Positions 51,317 through 60,082 of a stretch of DNA of 64,000 nucleotides are shown here, piece by piece (positions within the stretch are counted from its first letter, which is position 1; each line of letters starts with the position of its first letter). The notes beneath the pieces are model-generated. The model saw only the letters and a list, made by a program, of their open reading frames with translations. It had not been told where the DNA came from and did no database searches. The DNA is from Arthrobacter globiformis (GTDB lineage Bacteria > Actinomycetota > Actinomycetes > Actinomycetales > Micrococcaceae): assembly GCF_030817195.1 (NCBI RefSeq), contig NZ_JAUSYZ010000001.1, positions 806,001 to 870,000 of the forward strand, written 5' to 3'. A program made the position numbers and the translations under genes.

Positions 51317-52372
51317 GTGGCGCGCACTACTGAAAGGGCACAGCGCGGTGGCCACTCGGGAGTCAGCATCGAAGACGTGGCCGCGGCCGCAGGTGTTTCC
51401 ACCGCTACCGTGTCCCGCGCTGTGCGCGGCCTGCCCCGCGTCTCCCCGGCCACCCGGGAAAAAATCCTCGAGGTGGCCGCGGCGCTGGGCTACGTTGCCT
51501 CATCCTCGGCATCAGGCCTTGCCACCGGGCGCACCAAGACCATCGGCGTGCTTGCTCCCTTTGTGAGCCGGTGGTTCTTCTCGAAGGCCATCGAGGGCGC
51601 GGACCGCGAGCTGCATGCCCGGCAGTACAACCTTTCCCTCTTCAACCTCGGGGGCCACGGCAGCCATCGGGAGCGGCTCTTCAGCAAGACCATGGTCTAC
51701 AAGCAGATCGATGCCCTCCTGGTCCTGTGTATGGCGCTGACCCGGGACGAGCTGGAGCACCTGCAGAAGATCGATATTCCGCTGGTGGTGGTGGGCGGCC
51801 ACGTGGAGGAATGTGCCTACATCGGCATAGACGACTACGCGGCAGCCTCCACCGCCGTCAAACACCTGATCGAACTTGGCCACCGGGACATCGCGCTGCT
51901 GCACGGCGACGACGAAACGGACCTCAACTTCGATGTTCCCCGGGTCCGCATCCTGGCCTTCCAGGACGTCATGTCAGCCGCGGGCCTTGAAGTCCGCCCG
52001 GAGTGGGACGAATGGGGCGACTTCACCGTCCGCAGCGGCCAGGAGGCATTCCGGCGGCTGTGGGCCCAGCCCGGCGCCAAACCCACCGCCATCTTCTGCG
52101 CCTCAGATGAAATGGCCATGGGGGTCATCTTCGAAGCGAACCGGGTCGGCGTCCGGGTGCCCGAGGAGCTGTCCGTGATCGGCATCGACGACCACGATTT
52201 TTCCGACGCCATCGGTCTCACCACCGTGGGGCAGCGGCCGGACGAGCAGGCCGAGCTAGGCACCAAGATGCTGCTCGACGAACTCCTGGGGATCACCGGT
52301 TCGGTGCGGTCCTCCGTCGCACCCCACCGCCTGATAGTCAGGCGCACGACGGCGCCGCCCCGGTCCTCTTAG
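51317..52372 (+). CDS. LacI-family transcriptional regulator
   Basis: A 351-residue repressor-type protein. The N-terminal helix-turn-helix (VSIEDVAAAAGVSTATVSRA, about 17-37) with hinge helix (LGYVASSSASGLATG) is followed by a periplasmic-binding-like sugar domain (TIGVLAPFVSRWFFSKAIEG, AIFCASDEMAMGVIFEA, LSVIGIDDHDFSDAIGLTTV). GTG 51317 follows AGAGAGGAC. It lies 80 bases after the importer operon and probably controls the GH13, importer and GH68 genes through the 14-bp operators at 47651 and 40694. The inducer is likely a sugar handled by those enzymes. Confidence 0.93.
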   Translation: MARTTERAQRGGHSGVSIEDVAAAAGVSTATVSRAVRGLPRVSPATREKILEVAAALGYVASSSASGLATGRTKTIGVLAPFVSRWFFSKAIEGADRELHARQYNLSLFNLGGHGSHRERLFSKTMVYKQIDALLVLCMALTRDELEHLQKIDIPLVVVGGHVEECAYIGIDDYAAASTAVKHLIELGHRDIALLHGDDETDLNFDVPRVRILAFQDVMSAAGLEVRPEWDEWGDFTVRSGQEAFRRLWAQPGAKPTAIFCASDEMAMGVIFEANRVGVRVPEELSVIGIDDHDFSDAIGLTTVGQRPDEQAELGTKMLLDELLGITGSVRSSVAPHRLIVRRTTAPPRSS

Positions 52373-52426
52373 CAGCGCACCTGACATCTGTAAAAACCCG
52401 GCGCCGCACCGGGGATCAGTCCCGGC

Positions 52427-53326
52427 TTACGAGGCCCGGGCCAGCTGGCGGATCGGGATCCAGCGCGAGGCAAGCCGGCGATAGGCAGCGGCAGCGCCGG
52501 TCATGTCACCCTCCGCGAGGCACTCGATGCCCAGCCGCACGTCCATGGGGGAGTCGTCCGGGTAGACCTTGTCCGCCACCGCGCCGTAGTCCAGTTCCAC
52601 CATGGAGTCCGCGTGGAAGAGCTCCAGCCATTCGGTGAGCTGTGTGAGGTCGTCCAGCATGTCCAGGTCCGGCGCGGCGAGGGCAAGGTTTGCGACGGCG
52701 TAGCGCACCCGGTCGAGGGCGTCGGAGATCGGCGTCCAAACCCGCACCGTGAGGATCCTGCCGCCCGCCTCCACAACGTCCTGCGGGTCGGACTCGAGGA
52801 ACAATGAGAACCAGCTGAAGGGGATGCCCCAGGTGGAAGCCCGGGTGTGCACCCGGGTGATGCCGTCGCGGGCATTGACCAGGTCGATGCGTTCCTGGTG
52901 CCGGTCCCGCTGTTCCTCGGGGATCAGCAGCTCGGCCAGGGGACCATGGATGCCTTCGATCAGGGCGTTTGCCGCCAACCCGGCCCGAAGCACCAGCTGG
53001 CTGGGGCAGTAAAGCAGCGCGACGCCGTCGGCCGTTTCATCTTCGGAGCCTTCCTTGCCGGCATCCTCCACGGGGACACCCGGGGCGCGGGTGACGCGCA
53101 CCAGGTCGGTCCGGCCGGTGGGGAACGGATCGCCGCCGGGCCGGGTGATCCGCCCCAGGGAAGCCAGCAGCTCCGCGTTTTCGACCGCGGCGCGGGACAC
53201 CGCCCGCTCGCCGGCTGACTTGATGGCGGGGCGCTGCTCCTCCGGAAACGCATCCAGCGGCTCATAAACGCGCAGCGTGGAGGAAAACGGGAGCCCGGCC
53301 TGGCCCCGGTAGAGGTTGCCCGTCAT
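52427..53326 (-). CDS. Conserved-type hypothetical protein
   Basis: A 299-residue soluble protein with no family I can name. It begins MTGNLYRGQAGLPFSSTLRV, has an even mix of predicted helix and strand (TDLVRVTRAPGVPVED, DGVALLYCPSQLVLRAGLAA, GIPFSWFSLFLESDPQDVVE, GRILTVRVWTPISDALDRV) and ends in a tetratricopeptide-like helical stretch (IECLAEGDMTGAAAAYRRLA). No signal, membrane helix or catalytic motif is evident. It lies 33 bases from the exonuclease III gene, same strand, and may be co-transcribed from its promoter. Confidence 0.75.
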   Translation of the reverse strand: MTGNLYRGQAGLPFSSTLRVYEPLDAFPEEQRPAIKSAGERAVSRAAVENAELLASLGRITRPGGDPFPTGRTDLVRVTRAPGVPVEDAGKEGSEDETADGVALLYCPSQLVLRAGLAANALIEGIHGPLAELLIPEEQRDRHQERIDLVNARDGITRVHTRASTWGIPFSWFSLFLESDPQDVVEAGGRILTVRVWTPISDALDRVRYAVANLALAAPDLDMLDDLTQLTEWLELFHADSMVELDYGAVADKVYPDDSPMDVRLGIECLAEGDMTGAAAAYRRLASRWIPIRQLARAS

Positions 53327-53359
53327 GAATGCCTGCCTGTCATCAGCCGTCAGTCTCCA

Positions 53360-54166
53360 TCAGTCGGCCAGTTCCACAATTACCGGTGCGTGGTCGGACG
53401 CGCCCTTGCCTTTGCGTTCCTCGCGGTCGATCGATGCGCCGGAGACCCGGGAGGCGAGGGCGGGAGAGGCGAGCACGAAGTCGATCCGCATGCCCTCCTT
53501 CTTCGGGAAGCGCAGCTGGGTGTAGTCCCAGTACGTGTAGACGCCCGGGCCCGGGGTGTGGGGGCGCACGACGTCGGAGTAGCCCACGGACTCGAAGGCG
53601 CGGAACGCGGCGCGCTCCGGTTCGCTGACGTGGGTGTAGCCCTGGGTGAGGAACAGGTCGATGTCCCAGACGTCGTCGTCCGTCGGGGCGATGTTCCAGT
53701 CGCCCATCAGCGCTACCTGAGCGGACGGGTCCTCGGAGATCCAGTCTGCCGCGTGGTTCTTCAGGGAATCAAGCCACTTGAGCTTGTAGGGCATGTGCTC
53801 GTCATCGAGGGAGCGGCCGTTGGGGACGTAGAGGCTCCAGACCCGGACTCCGCCGCAGGTAGCGGCCATCGCGCGGGCTTCCTGGACGGGGTCCTTGCCC
53901 GCCTTGCCGAAGTGCGGCTGGTCCGTGAAGCCGCGTTCGACGTCGTCCAGGCCTACGCGCGAGGCGATGGCCACACCGTTCCACTGGTTGACGCCGTAGT
54001 GCGCCACTTCGTAGCCCATGCGTTCGAAGAGCTCCCACGGAAAATTGTCGTCCTTGCACTTGGTTTCCTGGATGGCCAGGACGTCGCAGTCGGAGCGCTG
54101 CAGCCACGCCTCCACACGGTCGGCACGGGCACGCAGCGAGTTCACATTCCAAGTAGCTATCTTCAC
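53360..54166 (-). CDS. xthA: Exodeoxyribonuclease III (AP endonuclease)
   Basis: A 268-residue DNA repair enzyme of the XthA/APE1 family. Visible catalytic and metal residues are Asn in ATWNVNSLRAR, Glu in AIQETKCKD (about 34), Asp/Asn in ALMGDWNIAPTD (about 152-154), RIDFVLASP and the final SDHAPVIVEL (Asp-His). It cleaves DNA at abasic sites and degrades 3' ends. ATG 54166 begins MKIATWNVN as in all family members. The upstream DNA holds an inverted copy of the palindromic repeat at 54225-54307. Confidence 0.95.
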   Translation of the reverse strand: MKIATWNVNSLRARADRVEAWLQRSDCDVLAIQETKCKDDNFPWELFERMGYEVAHYGVNQWNGVAIASRVGLDDVERGFTDQPHFGKAGKDPVQEARAMAATCGGVRVWSLYVPNGRSLDDEHMPYKLKWLDSLKNHAADWISEDPSAQVALMGDWNIAPTDDDVWDIDLFLTQGYTHVSEPERAAFRAFESVGYSDVVRPHTPGPGVYTYWDYTQLRFPKKEGMRIDFVLASPALASRVSGASIDREERKGKGASDHAPVIVELAD

Positions 54167-54224
54167 AGTCCTAACTTACCGAACTTGGACACCGCTGCTG
54201 CCGAAAATGGGGGCATTCCGCAGT

Positions 54225-54307
54225 CCAAAACGGGGCACTTTGCGGCGGACACGCCGGGATTAGGCGCGCGCAGGCACCGTTTGCGCCGCAAAGTGCCCCA
54301 CGACGGC
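54225..54307 (-). repeat. Palindromic intergenic repeat, copy C (inverted, diverged centre)
   Basis: On the minus strand it begins CCGTCGTGGGGCACTTTG and ends CAAAGTGCCCCGTTTTGG, the same termini as copy B at 40479-40579, with the GGCGTGTCCG stretch before the right arm also kept. The centre differs and lacks the CGTCGTAATTCACGACG core. It sits between the xthA and mmsA starts. Confidence 0.75.
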
Positions 54308-54413
54308 GGCAGCTCACCACCGCCGCCAACCCCGCCTTGGGAACTCTGGAATTTAGTAGGAAGTCCGAGTAGATTCAGCACAGAGATGACCGGGGTCTTG
54401 CAAAGGAGCATCC

Positions 54414-55913
54414 ATGGTTCGCGAACTTTCCCACTACATTGGTGGCCGGCGGGTAGACGGCACGTCCGGACGGTACGGCGATGTCTATGATCCCTGCACC
54501 GGAGAGGTCCAGGCCAAGGTGCCGCTGGCGGGCGCGGAGGAAGTCCGTAACGCCATCGCGAACGCCGAAAAGGCCCAGCCGGAGTGGGGCGCCATGAACG
54601 CGCAGCGGCGCGGCCGCATCCTGCTCAAATTCGTGGACCTCGTGAACCAGAACCTGGACGAGCTCGCCGCCCTCCTCTCCTCGGAACACGGGAAGACCCT
54701 CGCCGATGCCCGGGGCGACATCCAGCGCGGCATCGAGGTGGTGGAGTTCGCCGCGGGCGCCCCGCACCTGCTTAAGGGCGAGTTCTCCGACGACGCCGGC
54801 GCGGGCATCGACGTGCACTCCATGCGCCAGCCGCTGGGCGTGGTTGCAGGCATAACGCCCTTCAATTTCCCGGCCATGATCCCGCTGTGGAAGTCCGGCC
54901 CCGCACTCGCGGCAGGCAACGCGTTCATCCTCAAGCCGTCCGAACGCGATCCTTCCGTACCGCTGCGGCTGGCCGAGCTCTACTCCGAGGCGGGGGTGCC
55001 GGACGGCGTGTTCAACGTGGTCAACGGCGACAAGGAAGCCGTGGACGCGCTGCTCGAGGACGCGCGCGTGCAGGCGGTCGGCTTCGTGGGTTCCACCCCG
55101 ATCGCCCAGTACATCTACGCCACGGCCGCGGCGCACGGCAAGCGGGCGCAGTGCTTCGGCGGCGCCAAGAACCACATGGTGATCATGCCGGACGCAGACC
55201 TGGACATGGCCGCCGATGCCCTGATCGGGGCCGGCTACGGGTCCGCCGGTGAACGCTGCATGGCAGTGTCCGTGGCCGTTCCTGTGGGGGAGGAGACCGC
55301 GAACAGTCTTGTGGCACGGCTGCAGGAACGGATCAAGTCCCTGAAGGTTGGCCACAGCATGGCCAAGGACTCCGACTTCGGACCGGTGGTCACACCAGCC
55401 GCCAAGGAACGGATCGAGAGGTACATCAAATCCGGCGAGGAGGAAGGCGCCTCGCTCCTGGTGGACGGCCGGGGCCTGGCCGTGGACGGCTACGACGGCG
55501 GGTTCTGGGTTGGCCCCACGCTGTTCGACAACGTCACCAAGGACATGAAGATCTACCGCGAGGAGATCTTCGGCCCCGTACTCAGCGTCCTGCGCGCATC
55601 CGACTACGACGAGGCCCTCCGGCTCTGCAGCGAGAACGAGTTCGGCAACGGCGTGGCCATCTTCACCCGCGACGGGGACGCGGCCCGGGACTTCGCCAGC
55701 CGGGTGCAGGTGGGCATGGTGGGCATCAACGTCCCCATTCCGGTGCCCATTGCCTACTACACCTTCGGCGGCTGGAAGGCGTCAGGGTTCGGCGACCTCA
55801 ACCAGCACGGCGCCGATGCCTTCCGCTTCTACACCAAGACCAAGACCGTGACCTCACGCTGGCCCTCCGGCATCCGGCAGGGCGCCAGCTTCATCATGCC
55901 GGAAGGAAGCTGA
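54414..55913 (+). CDS. mmsA: CoA-acylating methylmalonate-semialdehyde dehydrogenase
   Basis: A 499-residue ALDH-superfamily enzyme that converts methylmalonate (or malonate) semialdehyde with CoA and NAD+ to propionyl-CoA (or acetyl-CoA) in valine and inositol breakdown. Typical features are GVVAGITPFNFPAMIPLWK, the absence of the usual general-base Glu (GGAKNHMVIMPD instead), and the catalytic Cys in GSAGERCMAVSV (about 282). The C terminus has GFGDLNQHGADAFRFYTKTK. ATG 54414 follows AAAGGAG. The next gene starts on its last bases (TGATGA), heading a four-to-five-gene valine operon. Confidence 0.95.
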   Translation: MVRELSHYIGGRRVDGTSGRYGDVYDPCTGEVQAKVPLAGAEEVRNAIANAEKAQPEWGAMNAQRRGRILLKFVDLVNQNLDELAALLSSEHGKTLADARGDIQRGIEVVEFAAGAPHLLKGEFSDDAGAGIDVHSMRQPLGVVAGITPFNFPAMIPLWKSGPALAAGNAFILKPSERDPSVPLRLAELYSEAGVPDGVFNVVNGDKEAVDALLEDARVQAVGFVGSTPIAQYIYATAAAHGKRAQCFGGAKNHMVIMPDADLDMAADALIGAGYGSAGERCMAVSVAVPVGEETANSLVARLQERIKSLKVGHSMAKDSDFGPVVTPAAKERIERYIKSGEEEGASLLVDGRGLAVDGYDGGFWVGPTLFDNVTKDMKIYREEIFGPVLSVLRASDYDEALRLCSENEFGNGVAIFTRDGDAARDFASRVQVGMVGINVPIPVPIAYYTFGGWKASGFGDLNQHGADAFRFYTKTKTVTSRWPSGIRQGASFIMPEGS

Positions 55914-57031
55914 TGACTGAACCTGCCCCGAACGGGACGCCGGCAAACCCGGCCGAGATGCCGTTTGACCAAGACGTGCGTCCTGAACAAGAGGTGCTGT
56001 TCGAACAACGGGGCAAACTGGGGGTGGTCACGCTCAACCGGCCCAAGGCGGTCAACGCCCTCACGGCCGGCATGGTCTCCGCCATGTTGGAGCAGCTCAC
56101 CGCCTGGGCCGACGACGACACCGTGGCCACCGTGCTGGTCCAGGGCGCCGGCGACCGCGGCCTGTGCGCGGGCGGGGACATCGTGGCCATCTACCGGGAC
56201 ATCCTCGCCGGCGGCGACGAAACGGCCGGTTTCTGGGCTGACGAATACCGGCTGAACTCGCTCATCGAGCGGTTCCCCAAGCCTTATGTGGCGTTCATGG
56301 ACGGCCTGGTGCTGGGCGGCGGCGTGGGCATCTCCGCCCATGGCTCCCTGCGCATCGTCACCGAACGGACCCGGACCGGGATGCCGGAGACCACCATCGG
56401 GTTCGTGCCCGACGTCGGCGGCACCCTCCTGCTGTCACGCTCACCGGGGGAGGCGGGCACGCATGCCGCCCTCACCGGCGCCCACCTCAGCGGGGCGGAT
56501 GCGCTTTTCCTGGGGCTCGCCGATTTCTTTGTCCCGTCCGGCAGCCTCGCGGACCTCGCGGCGGCGCTGGAAAACGAAAGTGCGGAAGCCGCCGTCGTAC
56601 GCTTTGCCGAAAAGCCGCCCGCCTCGGCGCTGGAGGCGCAGCGGGACTGGATCGACGCCTGCTATTCAGCGGACGACGCCGAGGAGATTGTCCGGCGGCT
56701 GCGTGCCGCCGGCGGGGAGGCCGCGGCAGCCGCCGAGACCATCGAGGCGAAGTCGCCCACATCCGTCAAAGTGACCCTGGCCGCGCTCCGCCGGGCGCGC
56801 GGGCTGACGCTCGACCAGGCGCTCGCCGAGGAATACCGTGTGGGACTGCGGTGCCTCGCCGGAGCAGACTTCCGGGAGGGGATCAGGGCGCAGGTGGTGG
56901 ACAAGGACCGCAACCCGCAATGGCGCCCGGCGACGCTGCAGGAGGTACACGCGGACGACGTCGAGCGGTACTTTGCGCCGTTGGGGGACCGGGAACTGGT
57001 GTTGTGGGAAAAGGAGTCGGACCATGCCTGA
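55913..57031 (+). CDS. 3-hydroxyisobutyryl-CoA hydrolase (HIBCH type)
   Basis: A 372-residue crotonase-superfamily enzyme that releases 3-hydroxyisobutyrate from its CoA ester in valine catabolism. Family marks are VVTLNRPKAVNALTAGMV, GLCAGGDIVAIY, DGLVLGGGVGISAHGS (oxyanion hole) and MPETTIGFVPDVGGTLLLS with the catalytic Glu (about 159), which separates hydrolases from enoyl-CoA hydratases; the length is also that of HIBCH. The start overlaps the mmsA stop and its end overlaps mmsB by eight bases. Confidence 0.93.
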   Translation: MTEPAPNGTPANPAEMPFDQDVRPEQEVLFEQRGKLGVVTLNRPKAVNALTAGMVSAMLEQLTAWADDDTVATVLVQGAGDRGLCAGGDIVAIYRDILAGGDETAGFWADEYRLNSLIERFPKPYVAFMDGLVLGGGVGISAHGSLRIVTERTRTGMPETTIGFVPDVGGTLLLSRSPGEAGTHAALTGAHLSGADALFLGLADFFVPSGSLADLAAALENESAEAAVVRFAEKPPASALEAQRDWIDACYSADDAEEIVRRLRAAGGEAAAAAETIEAKSPTSVKVTLAALRRARGLTLDQALAEEYRVGLRCLAGADFREGIRAQVVDKDRNPQWRPATLQEVHADDVERYFAPLGDRELVLWEKESDHA

Positions 57032-57962
57032 AGAAGTAACCCGGACTGAAGAAACGAAACCGCGTGTCGCCTTCCTGGGATTGGGCCACATGGGCGGTCC
57101 CATGGCGGTCAACCTGGTCAAGGCAGGCTACGAAGTCATCGGCTTCGATGTGGTGCCCGCCGCGCTGGATGCGGCGCGCGAGCATGGCATCCCCGTCGCC
57201 GCGAGTGCCGCGGAAACCATCCCCGGAGCGGACGTCGTGCTCACGATGTTCCCTAGCGGGCAACATGTGCTGGATGCCTACCGCGGCGGGGACGGAGAGC
57301 CCGGACTGCTGGAGGCTGCGGCACCGAACACCATGTTCCTGGACTGCTCCACCATCAACGTGGACGAGGCGCGGGAAGCCGCCAGGCTGGCCCTCGACGC
57401 AGGGCACCGCTCTGTGGACGCACCGGTTTCCGGCGGCGTTGTGGGGGCGGAGGCCGGCACGCTGACGTTCATGGTGGGCGCGCTGCCGGAGGACTTCGAG
57501 ACAGTGCGGCCCCTGTTCGACGTCATGGGCAAACGCGCGGTGCTCTGCGGAGAGCACGGTGCCGGCCAGGCCGCGAAGGTCTGCAACAACCTCATCCTCG
57601 GTGTCTCGATGATCGCCGTCAGCGAGGCGTTCGTGCTCGGGGAGAAGCTGGGGCTGACGCACCAGGCCCTGTTCGACGTCGCGTCCGCGGCGTCAGGGCA
57701 GTGCTGGGCCCTCACCACCAACTGCCCCGTCCCGGGACCGGTGCCCACCAGCCCGGCCAACCGCGACTATCAGCCGGGGTTCGCCGGGGCCCTGATGGCC
57801 AAGGACCTCCGGCTGGCGCTGAACGCCCTTCAATCCACCGGCGTTGCCGCCCGAATGGGACCGCTGGCCTCCGAGATTTACGACGCCTTCGCCGCCGAAG
57901 GCGGGGCCGGCCGGGATTTCTCCGGCATCATTACCGACATCCGGGACAAGTCAGGACAGTAG
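57024..57962 (+). CDS. mmsB: 3-hydroxyisobutyrate dehydrogenase
   Basis: A 312-residue beta-hydroxyacid dehydrogenase that oxidises 3-hydroxyisobutyrate to methylmalonate semialdehyde with NAD+, feeding MmsA. It has VAFLGLGHMGGPMAVNLVKA for NAD binding, the substrate motif DAPVSGGVVGAEAGTLTFMV, and the catalytic Lys in GAGQAAKVCNNLIL (about 180). The C-terminal domain includes GFAGALMAKDLRLAL. ATG 57024 follows AAGGAG. It lies between the hydrolase and the enoyl-CoA hydratase in the valine operon. Confidence 0.95.
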   Translation: MPEEVTRTEETKPRVAFLGLGHMGGPMAVNLVKAGYEVIGFDVVPAALDAAREHGIPVAASAAETIPGADVVLTMFPSGQHVLDAYRGGDGEPGLLEAAAPNTMFLDCSTINVDEAREAARLALDAGHRSVDAPVSGGVVGAEAGTLTFMVGALPEDFETVRPLFDVMGKRAVLCGEHGAGQAAKVCNNLILGVSMIAVSEAFVLGEKLGLTHQALFDVASAASGQCWALTTNCPVPGPVPTSPANRDYQPGFAGALMAKDLRLALNALQSTGVAARMGPLASEIYDAFAAEGGAGRDFSGIITDIRDKSGQ

Positions 57963-58001
57963 GCTTAGTTTCAGGACGTAGCAACCACATGAGGGGCATG
58001 G

Positions 58002-58781
58002 ATGACGCACGAGTACGGGAACATTCTGGTGGAACGCCGCGGGCGCGTTGGCCTCGTCACCCTGAACAGGCCTGAGGCGCTGAATGCCCTGGACAGGACC
58101 ACCCTGGAAGAACTGGTGGCGGCGGTTTCGGCCATGGACACGGATCCCGGCGTGGGCGCCGTCGTCATCACCGGCTCGGGGAAGGCCTTCGCCGCGGGCG
58201 CCGACATCAAGGAGATGGCGGACAAGGGCTACCTGGAGATGTACGACGCCGACTGGTTCCGCGGGTGGGAGGACCTCACCCGGCTGCGCATTCCGCTGAT
58301 CGCGGCCGTGTCCGGATTCGCGCTGGGCGGCGGCTGTGAGCTGGCCATGATGTGCGACTTCATCATCGCCGGGGACAACGCTAAATTCGGCCAGCCCGAG
58401 ATCAACCTTGGCGTTGTGCCGGGCATGGGCGGGTCGCAGCGGCTCACCCGCGCCGTGGGCAAGGCCAAGGCGATGGACATGATCCTCACCGGCCGGTTCA
58501 TCGATGCGGACGAGGCAGAGCGCTCAGGCCTGGTGGCCCGCGTGGTGCCGGCGGCGGACACCGTGGAGGAGGCACTGAAGGCCGCGGAGGTCATCGCGTC
58601 CAAGTCGAAGCCGGCTGCCATGCTGGCCAAGGAAGCCGTCAACGCGGCCTTCGAGACGGGGCTGGCACAGGGCGTGCTGTTTGAGCGGCGGCTGTTCCAT
58701 TCGCTCTTCGCCTCTGAGGACCAGAAGGAAGGCATGGCTGCTTTCGCGGAGAAGCGCCAGCCGGAGTTCAGGCACCGGTGA
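58002..58781 (+). CDS. Enoyl-CoA hydratase
   Basis: A 259-residue crotonase enzyme that hydrates enoyl-CoA, here probably methacrylyl-CoA from valine or short-chain enoyl-CoA in general. Marks are VTLNRPEALNALDRTTLEEL, AFAAGADIKEMAD and GFALGGGCELAMMCDFIIA (oxyanion hole), then FGQPEINLGVVPGMGGSQRL carrying one catalytic Glu. ATG 58002 has GAGGGGC upstream, 39 bases after mmsB. It completes the set ECH, HIBCH, MmsB, MmsA from methacrylyl-CoA to propionyl-CoA; the acyl-CoA dehydrogenase is not in the window. Confidence 0.93.
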   Translation: MTHEYGNILVERRGRVGLVTLNRPEALNALDRTTLEELVAAVSAMDTDPGVGAVVITGSGKAFAAGADIKEMADKGYLEMYDADWFRGWEDLTRLRIPLIAAVSGFALGGGCELAMMCDFIIAGDNAKFGQPEINLGVVPGMGGSQRLTRAVGKAKAMDMILTGRFIDADEAERSGLVARVVPAADTVEEALKAAEVIASKSKPAAMLAKEAVNAAFETGLAQGVLFERRLFHSLFASEDQKEGMAAFAEKRQPEFRHR

Positions 58782-59599
58782 GCGCCCGGCTGACCGGGGA
58801 GCGCACCGTGGAGGGGACTTCCCTGCGCGTTGTCCCGGCAGCCATGGTCTCGCTGGCCGGCTTTGTCCTGTTCGCGCTGGACCAGAGCCTGCCGGGCTAT
58901 GCCCTGCTCGCCGCGGCGCTCGTAATCGCGGTGCTGGTGGACCGGCTGCTGTTCCGCGACCTCGCACTGATTGCAGCCGGAGTGGCCATCATCAGTGCCG
59001 TGCCGATCACCACCGACGTCAGCACCTCCCACATGCTCGTCATGGGCTCGGCGATGATCGCGGCCGTGGGGATCCCCTACGCCGTGTCGCGTTTCCTTAC
59101 CAAGGAGCACGCGGTGGTGTTTCCGGTCCGGACCGGGCAGAAATGGACGCGTGCGGAGAAGTGGTACCTGCCCGCCGTCGTGGTGATTGGCTACGCCCTG
59201 CTGCCCGTGTACATGATCCGGACCGGGGTCTACACGAACTGGCCCGCAGTACACGACCCCGAGGGCATCGCGCGGCTTTTCGTTGGCACCAACGCCCTGG
59301 GCATCTGGGATGAGCTGTTCTTCATCTGCACCTGCTTCGCGCTGCTCCGCCGCCACCTGCCTGACTGGCAGGCCAACCTGCTGCAGGCCGTCCTGTTTAC
59401 CTCGTTCCTGTGGGAACTGGGGTTCAGGGCCTGGGCACCGTTCTTCATCTACCCGTTCGCCCTGCTGCAGGCCCGCATCTTCACCTGGACCAAGTCGCTG
59501 TCGTACATCGTGAGCGTGCACCTGCTCTTCGACTTCGTGCTGTTCCTGGTGCTGCTCCATGCGCACAACCGGGCGTGGATCGACATCTTCCTGTACTGA
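58778..59599 (+). CDS. Polytopic membrane protein, CPBP/Abi-like
   Basis: A 273-residue protein with about eight hydrophobic segments. The region WDELFFICTCFALLRRHLP and, later, HLLFDFVLF recalls the CPBP (Abi) intramembrane protease/bacteriocin-immunity family, but the first motif has Asp-Glu rather than Glu-Glu, so activity is uncertain. GTG 58778 overlaps the stop of the enoyl-CoA hydratase gene (GTGA), so it is transcribed with the valine operon; a functional relation is not obvious. Confidence 0.7.
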   Translation: MSARLTGERTVEGTSLRVVPAAMVSLAGFVLFALDQSLPGYALLAAALVIAVLVDRLLFRDLALIAAGVAIISAVPITTDVSTSHMLVMGSAMIAAVGIPYAVSRFLTKEHAVVFPVRTGQKWTRAEKWYLPAVVVIGYALLPVYMIRTGVYTNWPAVHDPEGIARLFVGTNALGIWDELFFICTCFALLRRHLPDWQANLLQAVLFTSFLWELGFRAWAPFFIYPFALLQARIFTWTKSLSYIVSVHLLFDFVLFLVLLHAHNRAWIDIFLY

Positions 59600-59706
59600 T
59601 TCCCGTTCCCGTACTGATTCCCGGTGCAACTCCCTCCACAGCATCCGTCCGCGAATGGCCGCCGGGATTTCACCCGCAGTTAATCGCGATGCCCTAGCCT
59701 TGCACT

Positions 59707-59754
59707 TCAGGCAAACGTGTTTATTCAGGCAAACGTGTTAGTCAGGCAAACGTC
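59707..59754. repeat. Three direct repeats TCAGGCAAACGTG before 59772 gene
   Basis: TCAGGCAAACGTG occurs at 59707-59719, 59725-59737 and, with a last-base change, 59742-59754, spaced 18 and 17 bases. They end 17 bases before the next start codon and may be operator sites or a small tandem repeat. Confidence 0.65.
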
Positions 59755-59771
59755 CGAAGAGGGGAACGATC

Positions 59772-60035
59772 GTGGCCGATATCGCTGCTGTACTGGGACG
59801 GCTCACCGCGGCTGAGCTTGAGGAAATCCACGCCACAGGCCCGCAAGGGCATTTGAGCCGCAGGATCGTGGAAGCGCTGGACCGGGCTGCCGGCGGTCCC
59901 GGCGGCGGCCGCGGCTACTATGTTCCGGCCGGAAGTGTCAGCGGGACCGGCAGCCCGCACGTTGTGCTGAGGAGCGACGTCGCAGCTTGGCTTTTCGGGC
60001 ATTCCGCACCGGCCGCCGTCGCCGACCCCGCGTAA
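59772..60035 (+). CDS. Small hypothetical protein
   Basis: An 87-residue soluble protein I cannot assign. It has a predicted helical first half (MADIAAVLGRLTAAELEEIH and LSRRIVEALDRAAGG), a Gly-rich turn, and a strand-rich end (GRGYYVPAGSVS, PHVVLRSDVAAWLF). GTG 59772 follows GAAGAGGGG. It converges on the ArsR regulator with a 47-base gap and is preceded by three direct repeats that may regulate it. Confidence 0.65.
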   Translation: MADIAAVLGRLTAAELEEIHATGPQGHLSRRIVEALDRAAGGPGGGRGYYVPAGSVSGTGSPHVVLRSDVAAWLFGHSAPAAVADPA

Positions 60036-60082
60036 AAGCGGGCGGCGCGCAAAAGCCGGCCCGGCGTAAATGCCGGCCCCGG

